The notes under the pieces: model-generated
Seen by the model: only the letters and a program-made list of their open reading frames with translations
Database searches by the model: none
What the model was told of the DNA's origin: nothing
Shown: one piece after another, positions 1 through 6,627 of the stretch
How the letters are laid out: every line of letters starts with the position of its first letter
Position numbering within the stretch: the stretch's first letter is position 1
Assembly (NCBI GenBank): GCA_964385305.1
Contig: CAYLOP010000142.1
Span: 1-8,205 of the forward strand
Direction of reading: 5' to 3'
Length of the DNA stretch: 8,205 nucleotides
DNA from: CAYLOP01 sp964385305
GTDB taxonomy: Bacteria; Chloroflexota; Anaerolineae; Anaerolineales; E44-bin32
Made by a program: the position numbers and the translations under genes

Positions 1-1736
1 AGCACTATCTGCGCGCGAGGACAGTCTCCGCGCTGTACGAAAGCATCCTCGAACGCTATGAAGAGGACTACGAACGCGAGCACCCTCGGCTGGTGGGGGA
101 GATTACATCGCTTATATGGGCGTCGAGACGGGGCTTGTCTGAGGTGGAACTCTCGGAGTTGCTTGGCTCGCAGGGAGAGCCTATCCCGCGTGCGCACTGG
201 TCCCCCCTATATCTGGCAATGGAGCCGTCGCTCGTTATCCGTTCAGGATTGATTGACTTCTCCCACCCTTTCCTGCGTCAGGCGGTGAAGCAGAGATACC
301 TGCCGGAAGAAGACGACCCTCATAAAGCCCACATGCGCCTGGCAGAGTATTTCGATCGACGCACATCGGGCTTGCGCCGGATAGACGAACTGCCCTGGCA
401 GTTGGCGCAGGCTAAATCGTGGGAACTGTTGTACGAGCTTCTGTGTGATTTACGCTTCTTCAATGCCGCCTATATCGAAAAAGAGTTCGAGGTCAAGGCG
501 TATTGGGCGCAAGTGGAAGCCAACTCCCATTTCCGCATGGTAGAAGGTTATCAGAACGTGATCCAAGCCCCGGAAAAGTATCTGGATTACGTCTGGGATG
601 TCGGGAACTTGCTCATGGACGCGGGTCACCTGGGGGAGGCGTTGTCGCTGCGAGAGGTACTGATCGAGCATTTCCGCCAGAGGGGGGATTGGGGAAAACT
701 GGCCGCCTCGATCGGGATGCATGCGAATGCCCTCTACACCCGCGGCGACCTGGACGGCGCCTTTGCCTTACATCAGGAGGAGGAAAGGCTTTGCCGCGAA
801 TTGGGCTTAGGAGGCGGGTTGGCGATCTCGCTCGTCAATCAGGCGGTGATCCTGTATGACCGCGGGGAGCTGGATCAGGCATTGGAATTGTACAAAGAGG
901 CAGAACGTTTTTTTCGCGATCAGGGTTCGATCAAGGAGGAGACCGTAAAGTCCGCTTACCAGCGTGGGTTGGCCAAGTCCTTGACCGGTCAGGCTAATGT
1001 CCTCAGCGCCCGTGGGGAAATGGATGGCGCGCTCGCCTTGCACGAAGAATCGGAGCGCCTGTGTCGTGTATTGGGGCATAAAGATGAGTTGGCCGTCTCG
1101 CTGACCAATCAGGCGAACACGTTCTCGAATTTCGGCGACCTGGATCGTGCAATAGAGCTGTACAGGGAATGCGAAAGAATCTGCCGCGAATTAGGGAACA
1201 AGAGATGGCTTGCGTACTCGCTCGGCAATCAGGCGAACATCCATTACCGGCGAGGCGATCAGAACCAGGCGATGGCACTCAACGATCGAGCCGAGCGCCT
1301 TTTTCGAGAGCTAGAGGATAAACCTGGATTAACCACCATCCTTCAAAATCAGGCGCGGCTCTTCTCCGATCGCGGGCAACCCGAGAGGGCTTTGACCTGC
1401 CACAAGGAAGTGGAGCGACTCTGCCGCGAACTGGGGGATAAAGCAGGATTGCAAAGCTCGCTCAGCAATCAGGCGTATCTCTTCGACACGCAGGGGAATT
1501 CGCCGGAAGCCCTGTCGCTTCAAAAAGAGAGCGAATCGCTTTGCCGTGAGCTCGGGGACCAACACGCATTGGCTATCTCGCTGATCCATCAGGCGGTGAT
1601 CGTGGGCTTGCGCATGGGGCAACCCCAGGTCGCATTACCGATGGCGGAGGAGGCCTATCACCTGGCGGTCGCCTGCGGAGATGAAACGCTGGCGCGTCAG
1701 ATCGATTCGCTTCGTCGAGATATCCGCTACTCCTGA
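1..1736 (+). CDS. STAND/NPHP3-like NTPase C-terminal part with nine TPR units (5' partial)
   Basis: The reading frame is open from the left edge (first full codon at 3) to TGA at 1734-1736, so the true start lies upstream; the GTG at 93 is internal. The first ~100 residues match what I recall of the segment after the NACHT/AAA domain in DUF4062/NPHP3/TEP1-like proteins: a LIWASRRGLSEVEL motif (about 108-149), then a winged-helix-like stretch ending in FSHPFLRQAVKQRYL (about 258-302). From 591 to ~1700 there are nine TPR units beginning at 591, 711, 831, 981, 1101, 1221, 1341, 1461 and 1581. The consensus is roughly SLxNQAxxxxxRGxxxxALxLxxExERLCRELGDK, with 40 residues per unit; the unit at 831 carries 10 extra residues. 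The TPR array probably acts as the sensor or partner-binding part of a STAND switch protein in the cytosol. The NTPase domain itself is not in view, so the STAND assignment is inference from family architecture; the TPR call is secure. No gene follows closely enough to suggest an operon. Confidence 0.85.
   Translation, partial: HYLRARTVSALYESILERYEEDYEREHPRLVGEITSLIWASRRGLSEVELSELLGSQGEPIPRAHWSPLYLAMEPSLVIRSGLIDFSHPFLRQAVKQRYLPEEDDPHKAHMRLAEYFDRRTSGLRRIDELPWQLAQAKSWELLYELLCDLRFFNAAYIEKEFEVKAYWAQVEANSHFRMVEGYQNVIQAPEKYLDYVWDVGNLLMDAGHLGEALSLREVLIEHFRQRGDWGKLAASIGMHANALYTRGDLDGAFALHQEEERLCRELGLGGGLAISLVNQAVILYDRGELDQALELYKEAERFFRDQGSIKEETVKSAYQRGLAKSLTGQANVLSARGEMDGALALHEESERLCRVLGHKDELAVSLTNQANTFSNFGDLDRAIELYRECERICRELGNKRWLAYSLGNQANIHYRRGDQNQAMALNDRAERLFRELEDKPGLTTILQNQARLFSDRGQPERALTCHKEVERLCRELGDKAGLQSSLSNQAYLFDTQGNSPEALSLQKESESLCRELGDQHALAISLIHQAVIVGLRMGQPQVALPMAEEAYHLAVACGDETLARQIDSLRRDIRYS
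591..1700 (+). repeat. 120-nt TPR-coding tandem repeat array
   Basis: Nine diverged units within the STAND-TPR gene. Six consecutive unit starts (981, 1101, 1221, 1341, 1461, 1581) are exactly 120 nt apart, as are 591, 711 and 831; only the step from 831 to 981 is 150 nt. Recurrent DNA words include CAATCAGGCG near the unit start and TGCCGCGAA in the CRELG segment. The array is conserved at the protein level (NQA and CRELG) but the units differ in most codons, which points to old duplications. Confidence 0.85.
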
Positions 1737-1891
1737 AGCATCTTCTTTCTCGGCCTAACCGTCGTGGGCACCATCCACCGGGCGCATGAATTGGGGCCGT
1801 GGCGATGGTGGTGGTCGATTCGGGTCTGAAATACCTCGCTGAAGATCTGTTCGAAAGCGGATCGTAATCTGCACGATTTGGTCGTTTCGCA

Positions 1892-1924
1892 ACTGGGGAC
1901 CGATGGCGGTTCCCAGTCGCTGTT
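1892..1924 (+). terminator. Possible rho-independent terminator of the TPR gene
   Basis: An 11-bp stem (1892-1902 with 1907-1917, one G-T wobble, loop ATGG) is followed after a few bases by TGTTTT. It lies about 155 bases past the stop of the TPR gene and reads in that gene's direction. The T tract is short and displaced from the stem, so termination strength is uncertain. Confidence 0.4.
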
Positions 1925-1959
1925 TTCATGATGGAGGGTGATTGACTTCTCACCCCGAT

Positions 1960-1978
1960 GCGCGGCGTTTTGCCGCGC
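1960..1978. repeat. Short perfect GC-rich inverted repeat
   Basis: GCGCGGC (1960-1966) and its reverse complement GCCGCGC (1972-1978) flank a five-base GTTTT loop. No T tract follows on either strand, so it is not a standard terminator. It lies about 100 bases upstream of the MFS start, where it could sit in a 5' leader or be a folded intergenic element; function unknown. Confidence 0.5.
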
Positions 1979-2077
1979 TGAATGGATGGCATTGAACATG
2001 TAGCGTACAGTAGATTATTTATCCATTGCGATTACCCCCCTTTACATCTCCATACGGCTGCGCGAGAATCCGGCATC

Positions 2078-3349
2078 ATGAACAACAACCAGGCATCGCA
2101 CCCCGACCTCTTCAAGAACGACCGCATGCTCTTCCGCTTTTCTCTGTACGGGTTTTTGAAAAATCTACGCTTCTTTGAACCTTTCATGCTACTCATGTTC
2201 CGCGATGGGGGGTTGACCTTCTTCCAGATCGGCTTGCTGTATTCCATCCGCGATATCGCCACCAACTTGCTCGAGATTCCAGCCGGTTTTTTCGCGGATG
2301 CGTTTGGGCGGCGTAGGGCCATGGTGTTCAGCTTTGCGTCCTACATCCTCTCCTTCATCGTGTTTTTCTACTTCCCAGGTTTTTTAACTTACGCGCTGGC
2401 GATGCTAGTCTTCGCGCTGGCCGAAGCGCTACGTACGGGGACGCATAAGGCACTCATCCTGGAACATTTGCGGCTGAAGGGGATTCAGGCGTATAAGGTG
2501 GCCTACTATGGCCGCACCCGCTCGGCCTCCCAACTCGGTTCGGCGCTGAATTCGCTGCTGGCAGCCGGGCTGGTGTTCTACACTGGCAATTATCGCTTTA
2601 TCTTTATCGCTTCGACGGTGCCCTATGTGCTGGATTTAATCAACTTGATGGGTTACCCCGCAGTGCTGGATGGTGAAAGGGTGCATATGAACGCGGCGAA
2701 GGTGCCGGGTCAGATGAAGCAGACCTTTGGGGATTTCATCGAAATCTTCAGGCAGCGCGGTGCGATCTGCGCCATCCTCAATGCGGCGGGCTTTTCGGCC
2801 GGTTTTAAATCGATCAAGGATTACCTGCAACCCATCCTGGAGGGCTTCGCGCTCTCGCTGCCCCTCCTGCTTTTTGTGGAGGATACACAGCGCTCGGCAT
2901 TGGTGATCGGAGCCGTATACTTTGTGATCTATCTGCTAACCAGCTATGCTTCCAGGCATGCGGCTGACGTCAGCGCCCGTTTCGAGAATCTGGCCGGCGC
3001 GATCAATGTCACCTTCTACATCGGCGCGGCGTTGATCGTGGTCGCCGGTCTCGCTGCCCAGGTGAACATCACCCTGCTGTCGATCCTGGTATTCGTGGGA
3101 TTGTTCTTGATGCAGAACGTCCGCAGGCCGATGAACGTCGGCTTCATCAGCGACCAGATCTCGGACCATGTGATGGCGTCCGGATTGTCTGTCGAATCTC
3201 AGGCCACCACGCTGCTCATGGCTGCCTTCGCGCCGCTGCTGGGTGCAATGGCGGATGCGTTGGGGATCGGCGCCGCGCTGGCGATCTTCGGAGTCGGCTT
3301 GCTGATCTTCTCATTTTTGGTGCGCGTGCAGGCGGCTTCCGAAGATTGA
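2078..3349 (+). CDS. MFS transporter (major facilitator superfamily permease)
   Basis: A 423-residue inner-membrane protein of typical MFS length. It is hydrophobic throughout, with a hydrophilic central loop around residues 195-225 separating the two six-helix halves. The loop between helices 2 and 3 carries the MFS signature A (residues 70-80, GFFADAFGRRR). The second half has RRPMNVGFISDQI (349-361) followed by a SVESQATTLLMAAFAPLLGAM-type segment with a D at 393, the pattern seen in many drug- or metabolite-efflux MFS proteins. Substrate cannot be told from sequence. The frame stays open upstream to an ATG at 1982, but those 32 extra residues are polar and unlike an MFS N-terminus, so I chose the ATG at 2078, which puts a short cytosolic tail before helix 1. 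The ribosome binding site is weak for either start. The gene appears to stand alone: the next gene has its own promoter and starts 114 bases on. Confidence 0.85.
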   Translation: MNNNQASHPDLFKNDRMLFRFSLYGFLKNLRFFEPFMLLMFRDGGLTFFQIGLLYSIRDIATNLLEIPAGFFADAFGRRRAMVFSFASYILSFIVFFYFPGFLTYALAMLVFALAEALRTGTHKALILEHLRLKGIQAYKVAYYGRTRSASQLGSALNSLLAAGLVFYTGNYRFIFIASTVPYVLDLINLMGYPAVLDGERVHMNAAKVPGQMKQTFGDFIEIFRQRGAICAILNAAGFSAGFKSIKDYLQPILEGFALSLPLLLFVEDTQRSALVIGAVYFVIYLLTSYASRHAADVSARFENLAGAINVTFYIGAALIVVAGLAAQVNITLLSILVFVGLFLMQNVRRPMNVGFISDQISDHVMASGLSVESQATTLLMAAFAPLLGAMADALGIGAALAIFGVGLLIFSFLVRVQAASED

Positions 3350-3422
3350 CTGAGTGGCTTTTGCTCAAATCGAATAACTCAACCCCCACTACGCAGGCGC
3401 TACCGCCCTACGCCAAAATCCC

Positions 3423-3428
3423 TATAAT
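3423..3428 (+). promoter_or_regulatory. Likely -10 box for the lipoprotein gene
   Basis: A perfect TATAAT sits 35 bases before the lipoprotein ATG at 3464. A start point near 3435 would give a leader of about 30 bases carrying the ribosome binding site. No good TTGACA-like box lies 16-18 bases upstream, so this may be a -10-dominated or activator-dependent promoter. Confidence 0.45.
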
Positions 3429-3451
3429 CCAGTGAACTTTCTGCTATGAGT

Positions 3452-3458
3452 AAAGGGG
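3452..3458 (+). promoter_or_regulatory. Ribosome binding site deciding the lipoprotein start
   Basis: AAAGGGG ends five bases before the ATG at 3464 and lies inside the stretch that would be coding if the upstream in-frame ATG at 3446 were used. This favours 3464, which also gives a compact signal peptide (Met-Arg-Gly-Leu-Arg then a hydrophobic core). Confidence 0.55.
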
Positions 3459-3463
3459 TTGGT

Positions 3464-4249
3464 ATGAGAGGCTTGCGTTATGTACTGCTTTTCGTCTGCC
3501 TTGGGTTCCTTATGGGGTGTTCCGTCTCCAGCGGGACGCCGACTCCTAATATCGCGGGGACGACCGCCTTCGAGGACGCCATGGCCGGGGCGGTCGCTGC
3601 TACGCTTCAAGCTTTGGAAACGCGGTCCGCACCGATCCACCCTCGCTCACCCTTGTATATTGCGAATCTCTTGGACCCAGGCGACTTCTTCGAGGGCATG
3701 TGTGCACCCGGCTCAGTCCAGGATCTCATCGAGCCCTATCCTGTTTGCGGCTTCTACGGCGGCTGTTGGGAGGAATGGCCGGGCCCGGCAGACTTTGGAG
3801 CGGAGCTGGATCTCTCTATGGATGGGCGCGAGCTGGGTTCCATCGTATATCTATTCTATGAGGACAAAGAATCGGTATCGCAAATCTATCAGGCCTACTA
3901 CGATCGCTATTCGCGCGCCGCGAATGATTATTACCATTCCCCAGAGATGGCGATCTGGATGCCCGCCTTCAATCCGTTCCAGACGGAGGGTTTAGGCGAG
4001 CGGTCCGTGCACGATCTCAGCTACGTCCTCGTGGGAGAGGACGATCTCGAAGTCCTGGAGATCAAATTGCTGTTCACACGCTGCAACGGCATCGTCATCG
4101 TCAAAATGATGTTTCCGACGCCGACCTCGGCGACGAACCCAGAACATCGGTCCCTGCGCGAGGATGAGCAGCGGGATGTCTTCTTGCAAGTGTTCGAATT
4201 TGCCCAAAACCTCGAAGCGCGGACGGTTAAGATCTCCTGTCCTCCATAG
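3464..4249 (+). CDS. Secreted lipoprotein of unknown function
   Basis: A 261-residue protein with a type II signal peptide: basic N-terminus (R2, R5), hydrophobic core 6-17, and lipobox LMGC with the lipidated Cys at 19. Immediately after comes a Thr/Pro segment (TPTPN) and an Ala-rich helix AMAGAVAATLQAL (39-51), a linker type I associate with Chloroflexota surface lipoproteins. The mature domain (about 60-261) has five further cysteines (80, 95, 101, 207, 259), two in a CGFYGGCW motif, suggesting disulphides outside the membrane. Aromatic-rich stretches such as QAYYDRYSRAANDYYHS (144-160) and alternating hydrophobic strands near 200-217 suggest a compact alpha/beta fold. I recognise no catalytic motif. 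It converges on a metallophosphoesterase lipoprotein with 17 bases between stop codons. An alternative ATG at 3446 would add six residues. Confidence 0.8.
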   Translation: MRGLRYVLLFVCLGFLMGCSVSSGTPTPNIAGTTAFEDAMAGAVAATLQALETRSAPIHPRSPLYIANLLDPGDFFEGMCAPGSVQDLIEPYPVCGFYGGCWEEWPGPADFGAELDLSMDGRELGSIVYLFYEDKESVSQIYQAYYDRYSRAANDYYHSPEMAIWMPAFNPFQTEGLGERSVHDLSYVLVGEDDLEVLEIKLLFTRCNGIVIVKMMFPTPTSATNPEHRSLREDEQRDVFLQVFEFAQNLEARTVKISCPP

Positions 4250-4270
4250 CACCTTGAAGGATTTTTTTAA
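4250..4270 (+). terminator. T-tract between convergent genes, possible terminator
   Basis: Seven consecutive Ts (4262-4268) follow the stop of the plus-strand lipoprotein and overlap the stop codon of the minus-strand phosphoesterase. Only a weak stem precedes them, so a classic intrinsic terminator is not clearly formed. With only 17 bases between stops, transcripts from each side must run into the other gene unless termination occurs here. Confidence 0.25.
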
Positions 4271-5640
4271 TATAAGGGGATTTGCACCTGGTCGAGCAGT
4301 TCGCCCCCCAATGCAATCGCCGATAAGTTCAACACCTCTCCATCCAACTCGCCGAGAACATAGTGCGTCTTTCGGAAAATTGCTTTGCTCCCTGGAAGTA
4401 ACTCCCCTTGCGCGTAGAGCGTGGACGACCCACCGCTCGAGACAACGTAGGTGATCCCGTTTACAATGGAGCGCTCGTAGTTGTGAAAATGCCCTGACAA
4501 TACCAGCGGGATGTCGGCATCCTGAAAGAGCGGCGCCCACGCGTCCCGCACGGGGAGGCTATTGGTGGGATGCACGGCGCTGCTGCTGAAGGGCGCGACG
4601 TGCATCACCGGGATAGTGGTATGGAAGCTTGGATCCGCCAGGCGTTCCGCAAGCCATGCGTTTTGCGCCTCACGCCCCGCCACGCCGAAGAAAACCTGTG
4701 AGTCGAGCATCACGAACTGGATGTCACCATAGACAAAGGCATAGTATTGGTTGCGCTGCCGCCCACCCTGACCCGGAAACAGGGGATCATCGGAAGCCGG
4801 AAAGGCGTGGAAATAAAAGGGCTCACCCTGCCAGCGGATGTCCTCGTCGTAATCATGATTGCCGGGGACGGTATAGACCGGCATCTGGCTCAGGAGCGGC
4901 TCGAAGGGGGTGAAGTATTTTTGGGCGTAAGAATCGAAGGGATCCACGCCCCAAGCCGTCTCGTCGACGACGTCCCCCGTGTGCAGGACGAAGTCCAGGT
5001 CGGCCGCCGCCATCTGCTCGACGAGGGCGATCGTGGCCTCATCGCCGAAGCTGGCATCGCCGATCACACCGAAGCGCAGCGGACCGCGCCCGGCTTGAGT
5101 CTGGAAGCAGACCGGACCCCAAGCGCGGCCAAGGAAGACGGGTTGCCGCAGGCTGTCATCACCCTCGTGGATTGCTACAATCGCCTCGTAGCTCATCTCA
5201 GGATCCAATCCATCCACTTCAAGTAGGTGCATCGTCTGTAAGGGGTCGAGCGTCTGCTCGATGATGCTTCCCCCATCCGCTGCAGAGCGCAGGTAAAGGT
5301 TGCCGCTAGCCGGCGAATCGATCTCGAAGAAAAGGGTCACGGAATCCCGGGTCACATGGCGGATCGTGAGCGGGATCTTGTATGCGACGTTCCCGAGCGG
5401 GAGACCCTCATCCAGGATGGCTTGCATGGGGTGGGGTGTCGGCGAAGGGATGGGCAATACCTCTGTGGTTGGCATGGCCAATGAGGAGGGAGAGGGACTC
5501 GACGCGGGCGGGGTTTGGGGAATCGCAGCGTCGGTGGGCGTGGTCTGCGGAGTACAAGCTGAGACGACCATCACCAGGATGGCTGTAATAAGGGTGCCCA
5601 GGCCAATGTTCGAGATTGAGCTCGGGTGGGTGCGTCGCAT
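4267..5640 (-). CDS. Lipoprotein metallophosphoesterase (calcineurin-like, PAP-related)
   Basis: A 457-residue protein probably anchored at the outer face of the membrane: signal peptide with lipobox VSAC (Cys29), then a Pro/Ser/Thr-rich linker to about residue 72. Residues ~85-180 look like a beta-sandwich of the kind found before the catalytic domain in purple acid phosphatases (inference). The catalytic domain carries the metallophosphoesterase ligand set in order: GDAS (D195), GDVVDE (D223), GNHD (N261, H262), VMHVAP (H347) and GHFH (H384, H386). These residues bind the two metals that hydrolyse phosphate esters; the substrate is unknown. The first motif departs from the usual DxH or DxG, and the second has Asp where purple acid phosphatases have their metal-binding Tyr. 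The start at 5640 gives a proper signal peptide; a GAGG-like sequence lies 14 bases upstream, too far to be a strong ribosome binding site. It converges with the 3464-4249 lipoprotein and diverges from the membrane protein at 6124. Confidence 0.9.
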   Translation of the reverse strand: MRRTHPSSISNIGLGTLITAILVMVVSACTPQTTPTDAAIPQTPPASSPSPSSLAMPTTEVLPIPSPTPHPMQAILDEGLPLGNVAYKIPLTIRHVTRDSVTLFFEIDSPASGNLYLRSAADGGSIIEQTLDPLQTMHLLEVDGLDPEMSYEAIVAIHEGDDSLRQPVFLGRAWGPVCFQTQAGRGPLRFGVIGDASFGDEATIALVEQMAAADLDFVLHTGDVVDETAWGVDPFDSYAQKYFTPFEPLLSQMPVYTVPGNHDYDEDIRWQGEPFYFHAFPASDDPLFPGQGGRQRNQYYAFVYGDIQFVMLDSQVFFGVAGREAQNAWLAERLADPSFHTTIPVMHVAPFSSSAVHPTNSLPVRDAWAPLFQDADIPLVLSGHFHNYERSIVNGITYVVSSGGSSTLYAQGELLPGSKAIFRKTHYVLGELDGEVLNLSAIALGGELLDQVQIPLY

Positions 5641-6110
5641 GCTTAAGAGTCTAACCTCAACTGATGCGATCCGCTATGTCACTTTTGTCATCGAACGCAT
5701 CCTACATGGAATGCATGTCTTCTTACCCTGCATCCTGATCTCCTCGACCCAGTCGACCAGGGTTTGTATTGTGCTCTCGGCGTGTGTGTAGATTGGCGCT
5801 TTAAACGGTGGTTCTCCGGATAGGATGCTGTGCGGTTGGATGGGCTCGTTTGTATACCGTGGTAGGGCTAAGTGTCTTTGATCCATGTTTAAAAGGGAGG
5901 CTGCGAAGGGGGGCTTTGCCCTTGCATGGGAAATCGAGTGGTATACGCCAGTATGTAAACAGGAACCCCGGAGTTACTTACTCGCACTCAATTAAATACC
6001 ACGCATAACATTCAAGATTCTAGTAAAAGGCATGAAATTCGTCTATGATGGACCTGGGTTAACCGGTATTTTAGTGGACGCGGTATTTACAAGGCATTTC
6101 CAGAGGCAAT
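5641..6110. other. Divergent intergenic region, no convincing gene
   Basis: This stretch separates the minus-strand phosphoesterase from the plus-strand membrane protein and should hold both promoters. Open frames here (for example 70 codons on the minus strand ending at 5674) lack ribosome binding sites and recognisable products. A small inverted repeat TCGAC-CCA-GTCGA sits near 5747-5759, nested between ACCCTG and CAGGGT further out. The right third (about 5975-6050) is AT-rich. Confidence 0.6.
6044..6049 (+). promoter_or_regulatory. Candidate -10 box for the small membrane protein gene
   Basis: TATGAT matches the -10 consensus at five of six positions and lies 75 bases before the ATG at 6124, at the edge of an AT-rich stretch. 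The -35 position (around 6021, TAGTAA) is poor, so the call is tentative. Confidence 0.3.
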
Positions 6111-6116
6111 AGGAGG
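6111..6116 (+). promoter_or_regulatory. Strong ribosome binding site
   Basis: A perfect AGGAGG, seven bases before the ATG at 6124, fixes the start of the small membrane protein and predicts efficient translation. Confidence 0.75.
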
Positions 6117-6123
6117 AATAGAA

Positions 6124-6627
6124 ATGACCACGGAGAAGTTGATACGTTGGACGGGATTGTCGTCGATGATCAGCGGGGCGATCATCTTTCTGGCTGCACT
6201 CACAGCCGCGATTGCCCCGAACGCGGTCGGGACCATCGTCCTCATTGCAGGTGTCTTCCTGCTCTTCGCGCTCATGGGATTGTATCTATGCCAGATCGAG
6301 GAGACAGGGATCCTCGGCCTGATTGGTTTCGTCGTCGCGATCGCAGGGGCTTATATCTCGGTCGGGCGGTTTCTTCCGCCCTCGGGGACGGTCATCTTCT
6401 GGGTTGGTATCATTCTGCTCGCCGTAGCCACGATGCGGGCGCGCGTCCTGCCGTACTGGGCGACCTGGTTGCTGTGGTTGTGGGCCGTTGCCGGGTTGGT
6501 CTCGATCGTCGCACTTGTCGCAAACAGCATTGTCCTGCTTGCGATCGGGTTGGTGCTGTCGAGCATCGCGCGAGCGGGTGTCGGCATCACATTGTGGTTT
6601 AAAGAGGAGAAGAAGAGCAAGAAATAA
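6124..6627 (+). CDS. Small six-helix integral membrane protein, function unknown
   Basis: A 167-residue hydrophobic protein with about six predicted membrane helices (roughly residues 10-30, 36-56, 63-82, 88-104, 112-132, 134-157) and a charged cytosolic tail EEKKSKK. The N-terminus is short and polar (MTTEKLIRW), and Arg-containing loops near 104-107 suggest which loops face the cytosol. It has the general look of the DUF4386-like or other small Chloroflexota membrane proteins, but I cannot tie it to a named family. No catalytic or ligand motif is visible. The start is fixed by AGGAGG. It stands alone: 483 bases from the divergent phosphoesterase and 525 bases from the next plus-strand gene. 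Confidence 0.8.
   Translation: MTTEKLIRWTGLSSMISGAIIFLAALTAAIAPNAVGTIVLIAGVFLLFALMGLYLCQIEETGILGLIGFVVAIAGAYISVGRFLPPSGTVIFWVGIILLAVATMRARVLPYWATWLLWLWAVAGLVSIVALVANSIVLLAIGLVLSSIARAGVGITLWFKEEKKSKK

Larger units (their letters stand above)
1737..2077. other. Non-coding gap between TPR gene and MFS gene
   Basis: 341 bases without a convincing gene. It holds two hairpins (1892-1917 and 1960-1978), described separately. An open frame on the minus strand covers most of the gap, but it has no ribosome binding site and its product (Ser/His/Arg-rich) resembles no family I know, so I do not call it. A TTGAAC at 1992-1997 lies upstream of an AT-rich stretch around 2011-2020 that could include a weak -10 for the MFS gene; no hexamer pair with good spacing is evident. 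Confidence 0.6.

Noticed and set aside
1727..1999. Minus-strand open frames across the gap after the TPR gene (also 1573-1992)
   Set aside because: No ribosome binding site, low-complexity Ser/Arg/His-rich product, overlap with the 3' end of the TPR gene, no recognisable family.
3480..3995. 171-codon plus-strand frame overlapping the lipoprotein gene
   Set aside because: Arg/Ser-rich out-of-frame shadow; the lipoprotein frame has the signal peptide, lipobox and ribosome binding site.
4747..5226. 159-codon plus-strand frame inside the phosphoesterase region
   Set aside because: It is the antisense of a gene with a complete metallophosphoesterase motif set; the product has no family features.
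5300..5791. 163-codon plus-strand frame starting inside the 5' part of the phosphoesterase and running into the gap
   Set aside because: Antisense shadow of the signal peptide and linker region; no ribosome binding site.
5674..5886. 70-codon minus-strand frame upstream of the phosphoesterase
   Set aside because: No ribosome binding site before its ATG and no recognisable product; it occupies the region where the divergent promoters should lie.
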